From assembly GCA_947374865.1 (NCBI GenBank), contig CANCDR010000008.1, positions 62,001 through 126,000 of the forward strand: a DNA stretch of 64,000 nt, in the 5' to 3' direction. How positions within the stretch are numbered: the stretch's first letter is position 1; each line of letters opens with the position of its first letter. Position numbers and translations under genes: made by a program. This document shows, one piece after another, positions 1 to 8,041 of the stretch. The DNA comes from Oxalobacteraceae bacterium. Its GTDB lineage: Bacteria > Pseudomonadota > Gammaproteobacteria > Burkholderiales > Burkholderiaceae_D. Below the pieces are notes generated by a model, which did no database searches, had not been told where the DNA came from, and saw nothing but the letters and a program-made list of their open reading frames with translations.

Positions 1-714
1 GCCGGCATGGTCGGCCATCGTAACGCGCATAGCTATGGCCACATCATTACCATCGAAGACCCGATCGAATTCGTCCATCCGCATCTGCATTGCCTGGTGA
101 CTCAGCGCGAGATCGGCATCGACTGCGAGAGTTGGTCCGTGGCTCTTAAAAATACCCTGCGCCAGGCGCCAGACGTGATTCAGATCGGCGAAATTCGCGA
201 GCGCGAAACCATGGAGCATGCGATCGCGTTTTCGGAAACCGGGCATTTATGCATCGCCACCATGCATGCCAATAATGCCAATCAGGCGCTCGATCGCATC
301 ATCAACTTTTTTCCTGAGGAGCGACGGGCCCAGCTGCTCATGGACCTGTCACTCAATGTCAAGGCGCTGATATCGCAGCGATTAGTGCCCTGCAAAGATG
401 CCAAGGGCCGCGTGGCCGCCGTGGAGGTGATGCTTAATTCGCCGCTGATCGCGGATCTGATTTTCAAAGGCGCCGTGCATGACATCAAGGACGTCATGAA
501 AAAATCACGTGAACTGGGCATGCAAACTTTTGATCAGGCCTTGTTCGATTTGTATGAACAGGGTAAGGTCTCGTACGAAGACGCTTTGCGCAATGCCGAT
601 TCGCTCAATGATTTACGTCTGATGATCAAATTACACAGCAAAATACACAGCCAAAACGCGCCCACACAAGACGAGCTTCCCGCGTCTGAACAATTAGGAA
701 TTTTAGAACCATGA
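1..714 (+). CDS. pilU: PilU-type twitching-motility ATPase, 5' end missing
   Basis: This is the C-terminal part (237 codons) of a type IV pilus retraction ATPase. The reading frame is open to the first base, so the start and the Walker A region lie outside the window. The piece begins just before the Asp box (ITIEDPIEF) and contains the Walker B region (DVIQIGEIRE) and the His box (ETGHLCIATMHANNANQALD). PilU rather than PilT is favoured by the APDVIQIGEIR...ETMEHAIAF wording and by the C-terminal stretch ELGMQTFDQALFDLYEQGKVSYEDAL, which is typical of PilU. PilU acts with PilT at the inner membrane as an accessory hexameric motor for pilus disassembly. Its stop overlaps the start of the following peroxidase gene by four bases (ATGA). 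pilT would be expected immediately to the left, but this is inference. Confidence 0.93.
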   Translation, partial: AGMVGHRNAHSYGHIITIEDPIEFVHPHLHCLVTQREIGIDCESWSVALKNTLRQAPDVIQIGEIRERETMEHAIAFSETGHLCIATMHANNANQALDRIINFFPEERRAQLLMDLSLNVKALISQRLVPCKDAKGRVAAVEVMLNSPLIADLIFKGAVHDIKDVMKKSRELGMQTFDQALFDLYEQGKVSYEDALRNADSLNDLRLMIKLHSKIHSQNAPTQDELPASEQLGILEP

Positions 715-1196
715 CGACGATTTACGACTTCAAGGCTACGGCCCTCAATGGCGACCCTGTGGATCTGGCGCAGTATCGCGGTCAGGTTCTGCTGATCGTT
801 AATACGGCCAGTGCCTGCGGCTTCACGCCGCAATACAAGGGCCTCGAAGCCTTGTATCGGCAATACAAAGAGCGGGGTGTGGTGGTGCTCGGCTTTCCGT
901 GCGATCAGTTTGGTGGCCAGGAACCTGGTGACGCGAGCGAAATTGCCGATTTTTGCGAAAAAAATTACGGCGTCAGCTTTCCGCTGTTTGCCAAGCTGAA
1001 TGTGAATGGTGAGGACGCCCATCCGCTGTTTACGTATTTAAAAAAATCAGCGACCGGCGTACTGGGCAGCGAATCGATCAAATGGAACTTCACCAAATTC
1101 CTGATCAAGAAAGATGGCACGGTCTATCAGCGTTATGCTTCGCTGACCAAGCCTGAAGATCTACAGCAGGATATCGACAAACTGCTGGCGGAATAG
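711..1196 (+). CDS. Glutathione peroxidase family protein
   Basis: A 161-residue thioredoxin-fold peroxidase of the BtuE/GPx family, full length for the bacterial group. The catalytic set is visible: Cys36 in NTASACGFTPQY, Gln in FPCDQFGGQEP (about residues 62-72) and Trp125 in KWNFTKFL. The usual Asn of FPCNQF is Asp65 here. Bacterial members with Cys rather than selenocysteine usually reduce hydroperoxides with thioredoxin as electron donor, so the name glutathione peroxidase describes the family and not a proven donor. No signal peptide is present, so it is cytoplasmic. The ATG overlaps the pilU stop, suggesting translational coupling; there is no functional link between the two that I know of. 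The gene converges on a KAS III-like gene. Confidence 0.95.
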   Translation: MTTIYDFKATALNGDPVDLAQYRGQVLLIVNTASACGFTPQYKGLEALYRQYKERGVVVLGFPCDQFGGQEPGDASEIADFCEKNYGVSFPLFAKLNVNGEDAHPLFTYLKKSATGVLGSESIKWNFTKFLIKKDGTVYQRYASLTKPEDLQQDIDKLLAE

Positions 1197-1202
1197 GCTG
1201 CA

Positions 1203-1235
1203 CACTGAGCGCATACAGCACCTGCGTGCTCAGTG
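1203..1235. terminator. Inverted repeat between convergent genes, possible terminator
   Basis: The arms CACTGAGC (1203-1210) and GCTCAGTG (1228-1235) are perfect 8-bp complements around a 17-nt loop, in the 55-bp gap between two convergent genes. No T-tract follows on either strand, so intrinsic termination is uncertain; the position is the main argument. Confidence 0.35.
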
Positions 1236-1251
1236 CGTCCTTAGTGCGTAC

Positions 1252-2391
1252 TCAATGCGCGCCCGATACTTTGCGCAGCACCACGCTGCCCACAGAATAA
1301 CCTGCGCCAAACGAACAGATCACGCCTAACTGACCGCTCTGTAAATCGCGCTCATGTCGGTGGAAGGCGATGATCGATCCGGCGGAAGCCGTATTGGCAA
1401 ATTCATCCAGAATCACCGGCGCATCATCGGCGGTCGCTTCCCGACCCAGCAGCTTGCGTGAGACGAATTGGTTCATGCCCAGATTTGCCTGATGCAGCCA
1501 GTAGCGCCGCACATCGGCCGGCGTCAAACCCAGCTGTGCCAGATGGCCTTCGATGTGCGCAGCTGCTAAGGGCACGACTTCCTTGAAGACCTTGCGACCT
1601 TCCTGACGAAAGGTTTTGTCGCGCGCATTCGGATCGCTGTCTTCGGCACGATTCATGAAGCCGAAATTGTTACGGATATTGTTAGAGAACTGGGTCGCCA
1701 GATTTGTGCCCAGCACTTCCCAGCGCGATGGGGCTTTGTCCGACGCCAGATCGGCCCGTTCGACGACGAGCGCAGTCGCCACATCGCCAAAGATGAAATG
1801 GCAGTCGCGATCGCGCCACTCCAGATGGGCCGAGGTAATTTCAGGATTCACGATCAGCACTGCCCGAGCTGTTCCACAGCGCACTGCATTGACAGCCTGC
1901 TCGATGGCAAAGGTGGCCGATGAGCAGGCCACGTTCATATCAAAGCCAAATCCCTGGATGCCGAGCGCGTGCTGAATTTCGATCGCCATTGCCGGATATG
2001 CGCGCTGCATATTGGCCGAGGCGCAGATGACGCCATCAATATCCGCGGCTGTTTTATGGGCCGCGTCCAGCGCCTGCCGGCAGGCAGCAACGGCGATTTC
2101 CGCTTCCAGTGAAATCTCATCGTCAGGTCGTTCGATAAAGCGCGGAACCATCCGTTGCGGATCGAGGATGCCGGTTTTTTCTAATACATAGCGCTGCTTG
2201 ATACCGGAGGCTTTTTCAATAAATTCGGGGCTCGATTCCTGCAAAGCCGTGATCACGCCATCGGCAATGCCCGCCTTATGGCGCTTGTTAAATAGCTGTA
2301 CGTATTCGTTAAAGGAAGTCACCAGTTCAGCGTTGGTGATAATGTGCGGCGGCGTGTAAAGACCGGTACCGGTAATGAGAACAGGATGCAT
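1252..2391 (-). CDS. Beta-ketoacyl-ACP synthase III (FabH-like), long form
   Basis: A 379-residue thiolase-fold condensing enzyme. The KAS III triad is intact: Cys156 in NVACSSATF, His300 in WLHQANLGMN and Asn333 in EFANTASAGS. It is about 60 residues longer than the housekeeping E. coli FabH, mainly through an extended N-terminal third (about residues 25-95), and it is not in a fab operon. This fits the second, long FabH-type synthases of proteobacteria, which load acyl-CoA or condense medium-chain acyl groups rather than supply the main initiation step. The substrate cannot be read from the sequence. The gene lies 68 bp downstream of glcF on the same strand, perhaps by read-through only. 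The ATG at 2391 has a weak ribosome site. Confidence 0.88.
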   Translation of the reverse strand: MHPVLITGTGLYTPPHIITNAELVTSFNEYVQLFNKRHKAGIADGVITALQESSPEFIEKASGIKQRYVLEKTGILDPQRMVPRFIERPDDEISLEAEIAVAACRQALDAAHKTAADIDGVICASANMQRAYPAMAIEIQHALGIQGFGFDMNVACSSATFAIEQAVNAVRCGTARAVLIVNPEITSAHLEWRDRDCHFIFGDVATALVVERADLASDKAPSRWEVLGTNLATQFSNNIRNNFGFMNRAEDSDPNARDKTFRQEGRKVFKEVVPLAAAHIEGHLAQLGLTPADVRRYWLHQANLGMNQFVSRKLLGREATADDAPVILDEFANTASAGSIIAFHRHERDLQSGQLGVICSFGAGYSVGSVVLRKVSGAH

Positions 2392-2459
2392 GATGGTTTA
2401 TCTTAAAAAAATAACTCGATGGTGGTGTACCGCAGGCAAGCGCCAAGCCTGTCTGCTGA

Positions 2460-3689
2460 CTACGCCGCGCGTAATGCTTGGTCAATCAATTCGATCCAGT
2501 GCAACACAGGCGTTGTCGTGCCCGACTGCAGATGCGTTAAACAGCCGATGTTGGCCGAGACGATCATCTCGGGGCTGCTTGCCTGGAGATTGCTGAGTTT
2601 GTTATCGCGCAGCTGATACGAGAGTGCCGGCTGCGTCACGGAATAGGTGCCGGCTGAACCGCAACACAGGTGACTATCGGCGCATAACTGCACATCGACA
2701 CCGACTGCGCGCAAAATGCCTTCCACCTTGCCACGAATTTGCTGGCCGTGTTGCAGCGTGCAGGGCGGATGATAGGCCACGCGGCGTTCAATTTTTCCGG
2801 CCAACTTTTGCAATAATTCAGCTTCGAAGCGGGGTAAAATTTCTGCCAGATCAAGCGTGAGCGCAGCAATTTTTTGCGCCTTGGTCGCGTAATCGGCATC
2901 GTGCGCGAGCAGATGACCATACTCTTTGACCGTCGCGCCGCAGCCGGATGCCGTCATGACGATCGCTTCGGCGCCGGCTTCCACCAGCGGCCACCAGGCG
3001 TCGATATTGCGTCGCATGTCGTCTAAACCGCCAGCCTGGTCATTGAGGTGGTAGCGGATCGCGCCGCAGCAGCCCGCTTTGGGCGGGATCAGTAATTGCA
3101 CACCGAGGGCATCAAACACGCGCGCGGTCGCGGCATTGATATTGGGCGCCATGGCGGGTTGAACGCAGCCATCGAGCAGCAGCATTGTGCGCGCATGTTG
3201 GGTGCGCGGCCAGACCCCGGCCGTGGTTTTTGGCGGTACTTTATTTTTCAGGAATTGCGGTAACAGCGGACGGACCAGCTGGCCCATTTTCATGGCGGGA
3301 GAAAACAGCCATTTGCGCGGCAGCGTCTCTTTTAATAATGTTCGCACGATGCGCTGACCCAGCGGTCGCATGACCTGCGATTCGACGACGGAACGGCCAA
3401 TATCAAGCAGCCGGCCATATTGCACACCCGACGGACAAGTCGATTCGCAATTACGACAGCTCAGGCAGCGATCCAGATGCAGCTGCGTCTTGCGCGTGAC
3501 TTCATGACCTTCCAGAACCTGCTTGATGAGGTAAATACGACCGCGCGGACCATCAAGCTCATCGCCCAGCAGCTGGTAAGTAGGACAGGTGGCGGTGCAA
3601 AATCCGCAGTGAACGCAGCTACGCAGAATCGCTTCGGCTTCGTCGCCTTGCGCGGTGTTCTTGATGAAGTCGGCTAAATTTGTCTGCAT
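2460..3689 (-). CDS. glcF: Glycolate oxidase iron-sulfur subunit GlcF
   Basis: A 409-residue electron-transfer subunit of glycolate oxidase (glycolate to glyoxylate). Two [4Fe-4S] motifs lie near the N-terminus: Cys25, 28, 31, 35 (CVHCGFCTATCP) and Cys75, 78, 81, 85 (CLSCRNCESTCP). Two cysteine-rich CCG-type domains follow, with the paired-Cys segments GCCGAIRYH (about residue 206) and CCGSAGTYS (about residue 342). It is the usual GlcF length. It is the last gene of glcD-glcE-glcF: GlcD binds substrate and FAD, GlcE is a second FAD-domain subunit, and GlcF passes electrons toward the membrane quinone pool. Forty-three bases separate it from glcE. The complete set implies the cell can use glycolate or salvage 2-phosphoglycolate carbon. 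Confidence 0.96.
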   Translation of the reverse strand: MQTNLADFIKNTAQGDEAEAILRSCVHCGFCTATCPTYQLLGDELDGPRGRIYLIKQVLEGHEVTRKTQLHLDRCLSCRNCESTCPSGVQYGRLLDIGRSVVESQVMRPLGQRIVRTLLKETLPRKWLFSPAMKMGQLVRPLLPQFLKNKVPPKTTAGVWPRTQHARTMLLLDGCVQPAMAPNINAATARVFDALGVQLLIPPKAGCCGAIRYHLNDQAGGLDDMRRNIDAWWPLVEAGAEAIVMTASGCGATVKEYGHLLAHDADYATKAQKIAALTLDLAEILPRFEAELLQKLAGKIERRVAYHPPCTLQHGQQIRGKVEGILRAVGVDVQLCADSHLCCGSAGTYSVTQPALSYQLRDNKLSNLQASSPEMIVSANIGCLTHLQSGTTTPVLHWIELIDQALRAA

Positions 3690-3732
3690 TGCGCTTTAGG
3701 GGGTAAGGCGTGCAAGTTATGAAAAATGCGCA

Positions 3733-4812
3733 TCAAGCGCGATGACCGTGGCGATACATGCGGCCGGGATTAAAAATACCGGCCGGGTCAAAAGATTCCA
3801 TCAGACGCTGGCGAATTTTGGCCGCTTCCGGCGCCATCGGCTGAAACACATCGACGCTGCCATCGCCGCCGCGAAACAAGGTCGCGTGGCCGCCAACGGC
3901 CGTGACCGCTGCACGAATTTGCTCAGCGGGCGCATCGGATTTGAGCCAGCGCTGCGCGCCACCCCACTCCACCAGCTGCTCTCCATCGAGCTTGAGTTCG
4001 GGCGCCGTGCTGGGCAACGATAAGCGCCACAGTCGCAGACCTTGCGGCGCGGCGTCACTGAAGTAGCCGATCAGGTGTTCGCGTAAATCGCGCCATATTT
4101 CATCGGCATCTTCGATCATCTCGCCGCCAATTTTGCTCCTGGCCGCGGTCACAGCCGCTTGTGCGCCGGACAGCCGCACCAATAACGAATCGCCCTGCCA
4201 TGCACTGGCAGAAATCGGCAGCGGCTGACCACCCCACTCATTCAGACAGCGTAAGGCTGCCGCCTGATCCATATTTAAATGCACCGTCGTTTCGGCAAAC
4301 GGCAGCGGCATGACTTTGAGCGAGACTTCCAAAATGAGTCCCAGGGAACCAAGCGAGCCAGCCAATACCCGCGAGACGTCATAGCCGGCGACATTTTTCA
4401 TGACCTGTCCACCAAAGCGCAGCTCATCGCCGCGCCCATCCATGAGCACCGCACCGAGAACAAAATCACGTACTGCACCGACGGCCTGCCGGCGCGGACC
4501 AGAGAAACCGACCGCGACCATGCCACCGACCGTTGCATCCGGACCAAAATGCGGTGGCTCGAAGGCCAGCATCTGACTATTTTTGGCCAGCGCCGCTTCC
4601 AGTTCCGCCAGCGGCGTGCCACAGCGCGCGGTGATCACCAGCTCGGTCGGCTCGTAAGCCACGATGCCATTGTAGGCACGGGTATCGAGCAGCGCGCCAT
4701 CCAGAGTCTGGCCATACCAGTCCTTGGTGCCGCCGCCACGCAGGCGCAGCGCCTCTCCGGTATAACTGGCGTTTTTTACACGGTCTCGAAATTGCTGTAG
4801 TACGCGTTCCAT
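3733..4812 (-). CDS. glcE: Glycolate oxidase FAD-binding subunit GlcE
   Basis: A 359-residue protein of the PCMH-type FAD-binding family. The N-terminal half has the FAD-domain signature, including RGGGTKDWYG (about residues 25-34) and FGPDATVGGMVAVGFSGPRR (about residues 87-106), with GQVMKNVAGYDVSRVLAGSLG further on. The C-terminal half is the shorter GlcE-type cap ending in DPAGIFNPGRMYRHG. It pairs with GlcD and GlcF in glycolate oxidase. The ATG at 4812 follows a GGAG ribosome site. Eleven bases separate it from the glcD stop, so the two are surely co-transcribed. Confidence 0.95.
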   Translation of the reverse strand: MERVLQQFRDRVKNASYTGEALRLRGGGTKDWYGQTLDGALLDTRAYNGIVAYEPTELVITARCGTPLAELEAALAKNSQMLAFEPPHFGPDATVGGMVAVGFSGPRRQAVGAVRDFVLGAVLMDGRGDELRFGGQVMKNVAGYDVSRVLAGSLGSLGLILEVSLKVMPLPFAETTVHLNMDQAAALRCLNEWGGQPLPISASAWQGDSLLVRLSGAQAAVTAARSKIGGEMIEDADEIWRDLREHLIGYFSDAAPQGLRLWRLSLPSTAPELKLDGEQLVEWGGAQRWLKSDAPAEQIRAAVTAVGGHATLFRGGDGSVDVFQPMAPEAAKIRQRLMESFDPAGIFNPGRMYRHGHRA

Positions 4813-4823
4813 GGAACTCCGAT

Positions 4824-6311
4824 TTAAAAACGTGGCAAATCTGGGAATTTAAGGGCGCCATTCCTGACGTGCATCTTGCCGTACTCTGCACACCGCTGCA
4901 AGGTCGGGATGGCCTTATCAGGATTAAGCAAAAAGGCCGTATCGAATGCGCGCTTGACGGCAAAAAATGCTGCCCGCTCCAGATCAGAAAACTGTACGCA
5001 CATGGAGTTGATTTTTTCAATGCCGACACCGTGCTCACCGGTGATGGTGCCGCCGACTTCCACGCACAGCTCAAGGATCTCGGCGCCAAACAATTCGGCC
5101 CGTTCAAACTCGCCCGGCTTATTGGCATCAAATAAAATCAGCGGATGCAAATTCCCATCGCCGGCGTGAAATACGTTTGCGCAGCCCATGCCGTATTTTT
5201 TTTCCATTTCAGCGATGCCGAGCAACACCTTGGCCAGATGCTTGCGCGGGATGGTGCCATCCATGCAGTAGTAATCTGGCGATATGCGACCGGCTGCCGG
5301 AAAGGCGTTTTTGCGCCCGGACCAAAATCGCAGGCGCTCGGCTTCAGTGTTGGAGACACTGATGGCCGTCGCGCCGGAGCGTTTGAGTACTGCGATCATG
5401 CGACCGATTTCTTCTTCCACTTCCTCGGCCAGGCCATCGGATTCGCACAGCAAAATCGCTTCGGCATCGATGTCGTAGCCGGCCTTGACGAAGGGCTCGA
5501 CCATGCGCGAGGAAGTTTTATCCATCATCTCTAATCCGGCCGGAATGATGCCGGCCGCGATCACGCTGGCAACAGCATTGCCGCCTTTGACGACGTCGTC
5601 GAAGGACGCCATGATCACGCGCGCGACAGAAGGTTTGGGGATAAGTTTCACGGTAACTTCGGTGACCACGCCGAGCATGCCTTCGGAACCGATAAACAAT
5701 GCCAGCAGATCCAGCCCCGGCGCATCCAGCGCAGCGCTCCCCAACTCGACGACTTCGCCATCGATGGTGACCATGCGAACGCGCATCACGTTATGGACGG
5801 TCAGACCGTATTTAAGACAGTGCACACCGCCAGAATTTTCGGCCACATTACCGCCGATGGTGCAGGCAATTTGTGAGGAGGGATCGGGAGCGTAATACAG
5901 GCCATGCTGAGCGACGGCTTCCGAGATGGCCAGATTACGCACGCCCGGCTGGACGACCGCGGTTCTGGCCAGTGGATCGATCTTGATGATTTTATTGAGG
6001 CGCGCAGTCGACAGCACCAGGCCATCGGCGATCGGCATGGCGCCGCCTGACAGACCGGTACCAGCACCGCGCGGCACGATGGGCACCTTCAGATCACGGC
6101 AGGTACGCAAAACTGCGGCGACCTGCGCCTCGTTTTCGGGCAAGGCCACGACCATCGGCATTTGACGATAAGCGGCCAAACCGTCGCATTCGTAGGGACG
6201 GATATCCTCGTCATCAAACAAAATAGAACTGGCAGGCAGCAGACCACGCAGCGCACTGACGACTTCGCGCTGGCGCGTCAGGGTAAATGCGGGTTCAGCA
6301 ATGGCGTTCAT
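4824..6311 (-). CDS. glcD: Glycolate oxidase catalytic subunit GlcD
   Basis: A 495-residue FAD-linked oxidase, the usual GlcD length. It has the N-terminal PCMH FAD-binding domain (VPIVPRGAGTGLSGGAMP at about residues 95-112 and GGNVAENSGGVHCLKYG at about residues 152-168) and the C-terminal FAD-oxidase domain with the conserved segments FHAGDGNLHPLILFD and GGTITGEHGVGIEK. GlcD carries the glycolate (2-hydroxy acid) site. It is the first gene of glcD-glcE-glcF. The start at 6311 faces the adenosyltransferase gene across a 220-bp divergent intergenic region that should hold promoters for both. D-lactate dehydrogenase relatives share this fold, but the glcEF neighbours settle the call. Confidence 0.96.
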   Translation of the reverse strand: MNAIAEPAFTLTRQREVVSALRGLLPASSILFDDEDIRPYECDGLAAYRQMPMVVALPENEAQVAAVLRTCRDLKVPIVPRGAGTGLSGGAMPIADGLVLSTARLNKIIKIDPLARTAVVQPGVRNLAISEAVAQHGLYYAPDPSSQIACTIGGNVAENSGGVHCLKYGLTVHNVMRVRMVTIDGEVVELGSAALDAPGLDLLALFIGSEGMLGVVTEVTVKLIPKPSVARVIMASFDDVVKGGNAVASVIAAGIIPAGLEMMDKTSSRMVEPFVKAGYDIDAEAILLCESDGLAEEVEEEIGRMIAVLKRSGATAISVSNTEAERLRFWSGRKNAFPAAGRISPDYYCMDGTIPRKHLAKVLLGIAEMEKKYGMGCANVFHAGDGNLHPLILFDANKPGEFERAELFGAEILELCVEVGGTITGEHGVGIEKINSMCVQFSDLERAAFFAVKRAFDTAFLLNPDKAIPTLQRCAEYGKMHVRNGALKFPDLPRF

Positions 6312-6373
6312 AGGCTGTTCATGTGTGAATGGCGTCGTATGGCTAGCATCGTATCGCTAGCACCAGAAGACTA

Positions 6374-6393
6374 GCATCATTGCCGCATGATGC
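6374..6393. promoter_or_regulatory. Inverted repeat upstream of glcD, possible operator
   Basis: GCATCAT (6374-6380) and ATGATGC (6387-6393) form a perfect 7-bp inverted repeat with a 6-bp spacer, 63 bp upstream of the glcD start and inside the divergent promoter region. The glycolate regulator GlcC is a GntR protein, which binds short palindromes, but the half-sites are not a match I recognise. Confidence 0.25.
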
Positions 6394-6531
6394 CAGAGTT
6401 TCAGCTAATTTTTTCATACCTCGTTTTATTTTTCGCCCATGCCCGAGCCCGCATCAGTCATGTCGATTTACATTCTGCGTCGAACAGGCTAGTCTGCGGC
6501 CATGTTTTTCAATTAACAGGCAATGCACATC

Positions 6532-7089
6532 ATGGGAAATAGACTTTCAAAAATTGCAACCCGCACGGGCGACGCCGGCACGACCGGCCTGGGCGATGGC
6601 AGCCGGATCGATAAGGACAGCCTGCGCATTCAGGCCATTGGCGATGTGGATGAACTCAATTCCCATCTCGGTCTGCTGCTGTGTGAAACCATGCCGGACG
6701 CTTTGCGCGCCGAGCTGATCTCGATTCAGCATGACCTGTTCGACCTGGGGGGTGAATTATGCATTCCGGGTTTTCAGATGATCACCGAACTGCAGGTTGA
6801 ACGCCTCGACGCGCTGCTGGCAAAATACAACGCTGACCTGCCACCGCTGAAGGATTTTATTCTGCCGGCCGGATCCCGAGCTGCGGCGCAGTCGCATGTT
6901 TGCCGCACTGTCTGCCGGCGTGCCGAGCGGCAGATCGTCAGTCTGGGCAAAGCTGAAACCATTTTTGAATATCCGCGCCAGTACGTGAACCGCTTATCGG
7001 ATCTGTTATTCGTGCTCTCGCGGGTGTTGAACAGGTTTGCCGGTGGCGGTGATGTGCTGTGGGAGAAGGACCGCGATCGCTCGCTGTGA
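6532..7089 (+). CDS. ATP:cob(I)alamin adenosyltransferase, PduO type
   Basis: A 185-residue enzyme that transfers the adenosyl group of ATP to cob(I)alamin, making coenzyme B12. The N-terminal ATP-binding signature TRTGDAGTTGLGDG (about residues 9-22) is intact, as are the C-terminal helices with SHVCRTVCRRAERQIV and NRLSDLLFVLSRVLN. I chose the ATG at 6532 (protein starting MGNRLSKI) because the other in-frame ATG at 6523 lies only 2 nt after the AGG of the ribosome site, while 6532 has about 11 nt. No cobalamin biosynthesis gene or B12-dependent enzyme is in the window, so this may be a stand-alone activation step for imported cobalamin. It converges on folE2. Confidence 0.94.
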   Translation: MGNRLSKIATRTGDAGTTGLGDGSRIDKDSLRIQAIGDVDELNSHLGLLLCETMPDALRAELISIQHDLFDLGGELCIPGFQMITELQVERLDALLAKYNADLPPLKDFILPAGSRAAAQSHVCRTVCRRAERQIVSLGKAETIFEYPRQYVNRLSDLLFVLSRVLNRFAGGGDVLWEKDRDRSL

Positions 7090-7106
7090 GCCGCATCGCA
7101 AAGCGC

Positions 7107-7137
7107 GCTGCTGATGGTGTATCAGCAGCCGCATTTT
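7107..7137. terminator. Terminator-like hairpin between convergent genes
   Basis: GCTGCTGAT (7107-7115) and ATCAGCAGC (7121-7129) make a perfect 9-bp stem with a 5-nt loop, followed by CGCATTTT on the plus strand. It lies between the stops of the adenosyltransferase gene and folE2. The short T-tract makes it a moderate terminator for the plus-strand gene. Confidence 0.55.
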
Positions 7138-7144
7138 AGCGCGA

Positions 7145-7963
7145 CTACTTACTGCGCTTATCGATATCAATCAAGGCATACGCCGAGTGATTATGAATCG
7201 ATTCAAAATTTTCTGCTTCCAGTGTATAGGCCAACACATTGCTGTCAGCGTTGAGCACACCGGCCACATCGCGCACCAGATCTTCGACAAATTTAGGATT
7301 ATCGTAAGCACGTTCGGTGACATATTTTTCATCCGGCCGCTTCAATAAGCCATACAGCTCACAGGAAGCCTGCGCTTCAATCCGGGCAATCAGATCATCA
7401 ATTCCGAGTTCACCGGAGACGACCGCGTTGACGGTGATGTGTGAGCGCTGATTATGCGCGCCATAGCTGGAGATTTTTTTCGAACACGGGCACAGACTGG
7501 TGACCGGCACCAGCACCTTGAGCGTGACCTCGAGCTCACCATCTTTGAGTTCACCAGTGAGGCCGACTTCGTAGTCCATCAGCGACTCTACGCCGGAAAT
7601 CGGCGCGGTCTTGGTGATGAAATACGGGAAACTGACTTCGACCCGACCGGCCTGCGCTTCGAGCAGCTTGACCATTTCGTGCATGAGGGCGGTAAAATTG
7701 GCCATCTCCAGCGGTGCGCGATAAGCCTCCAGCAGCGCGATAAAACGCGACATGTGGGTGCCTTTTTGCGACTCGGGCAAATGGACATACATATTCCAGA
7801 CACCGACCGAATGCTGCAATCCTTTGGCCGTCTTGATCGCGATGGGGTAGCGTACGCCTTTGACGCCAACGCGTGCAATCGCGACGCGGCGGGTATCGAC
7901 GCTACTTTGGACGTCGGGTATGGAAGTGGGCGTGGATGTAGGCATGGGGTCGCGGGTATTCAT
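7145..7963 (-). CDS. folE2: GTP cyclohydrolase FolE2 (type IB)
   Basis: A 272-residue enzyme for the first step of folate synthesis (GTP to 7,8-dihydroneopterin triphosphate). FolE2 is unrelated in sequence to classical FolE. The catalytic cysteine region is present as [19 protein letters not shown] (about residues 158-176), along with the [10 protein letters not shown] segment and the C-terminal [12 protein letters not shown]. The ATG at 7963 gives [12 protein letters not shown], in keeping with the family; a further upstream start would add only seven unusual residues. The first 20 or so residues are a Thr/Pro-rich unstructured tail. It stands alone between an adenosyltransferase gene and dxs. 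Confidence 0.95.
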   Translation of the reverse strand: MNTRDPMPTSTPTSIPDVQSSVDTRRVAIARVGVKGVRYPIAIKTAKGLQHSVGVWNMYVHLPESQKGTHMSRFIALLEAYRAPLEMANFTALMHEMVKLLEAQAGRVEVSFPYFITKTAPISGVESLMDYEVGLTGELKDGELEVTLKVLVPVTSLCPCSKKISSYGAHNQRSHITVNAVVSGELGIDDLIARIEAQASCELYGLLKRPDEKYVTERAYDNPKFVEDLVRDVAGVLNADSNVLAYTLEAENFESIHNHSAYALIDIDKRSK

Positions 7964-8041
7964 GAAGCACCTTGTTGATGTCACGTCGTGTTGCGCTGTC
8001 GACGTCGATAGTATTTATTTCTAATTATTTTCAGAGCATGC

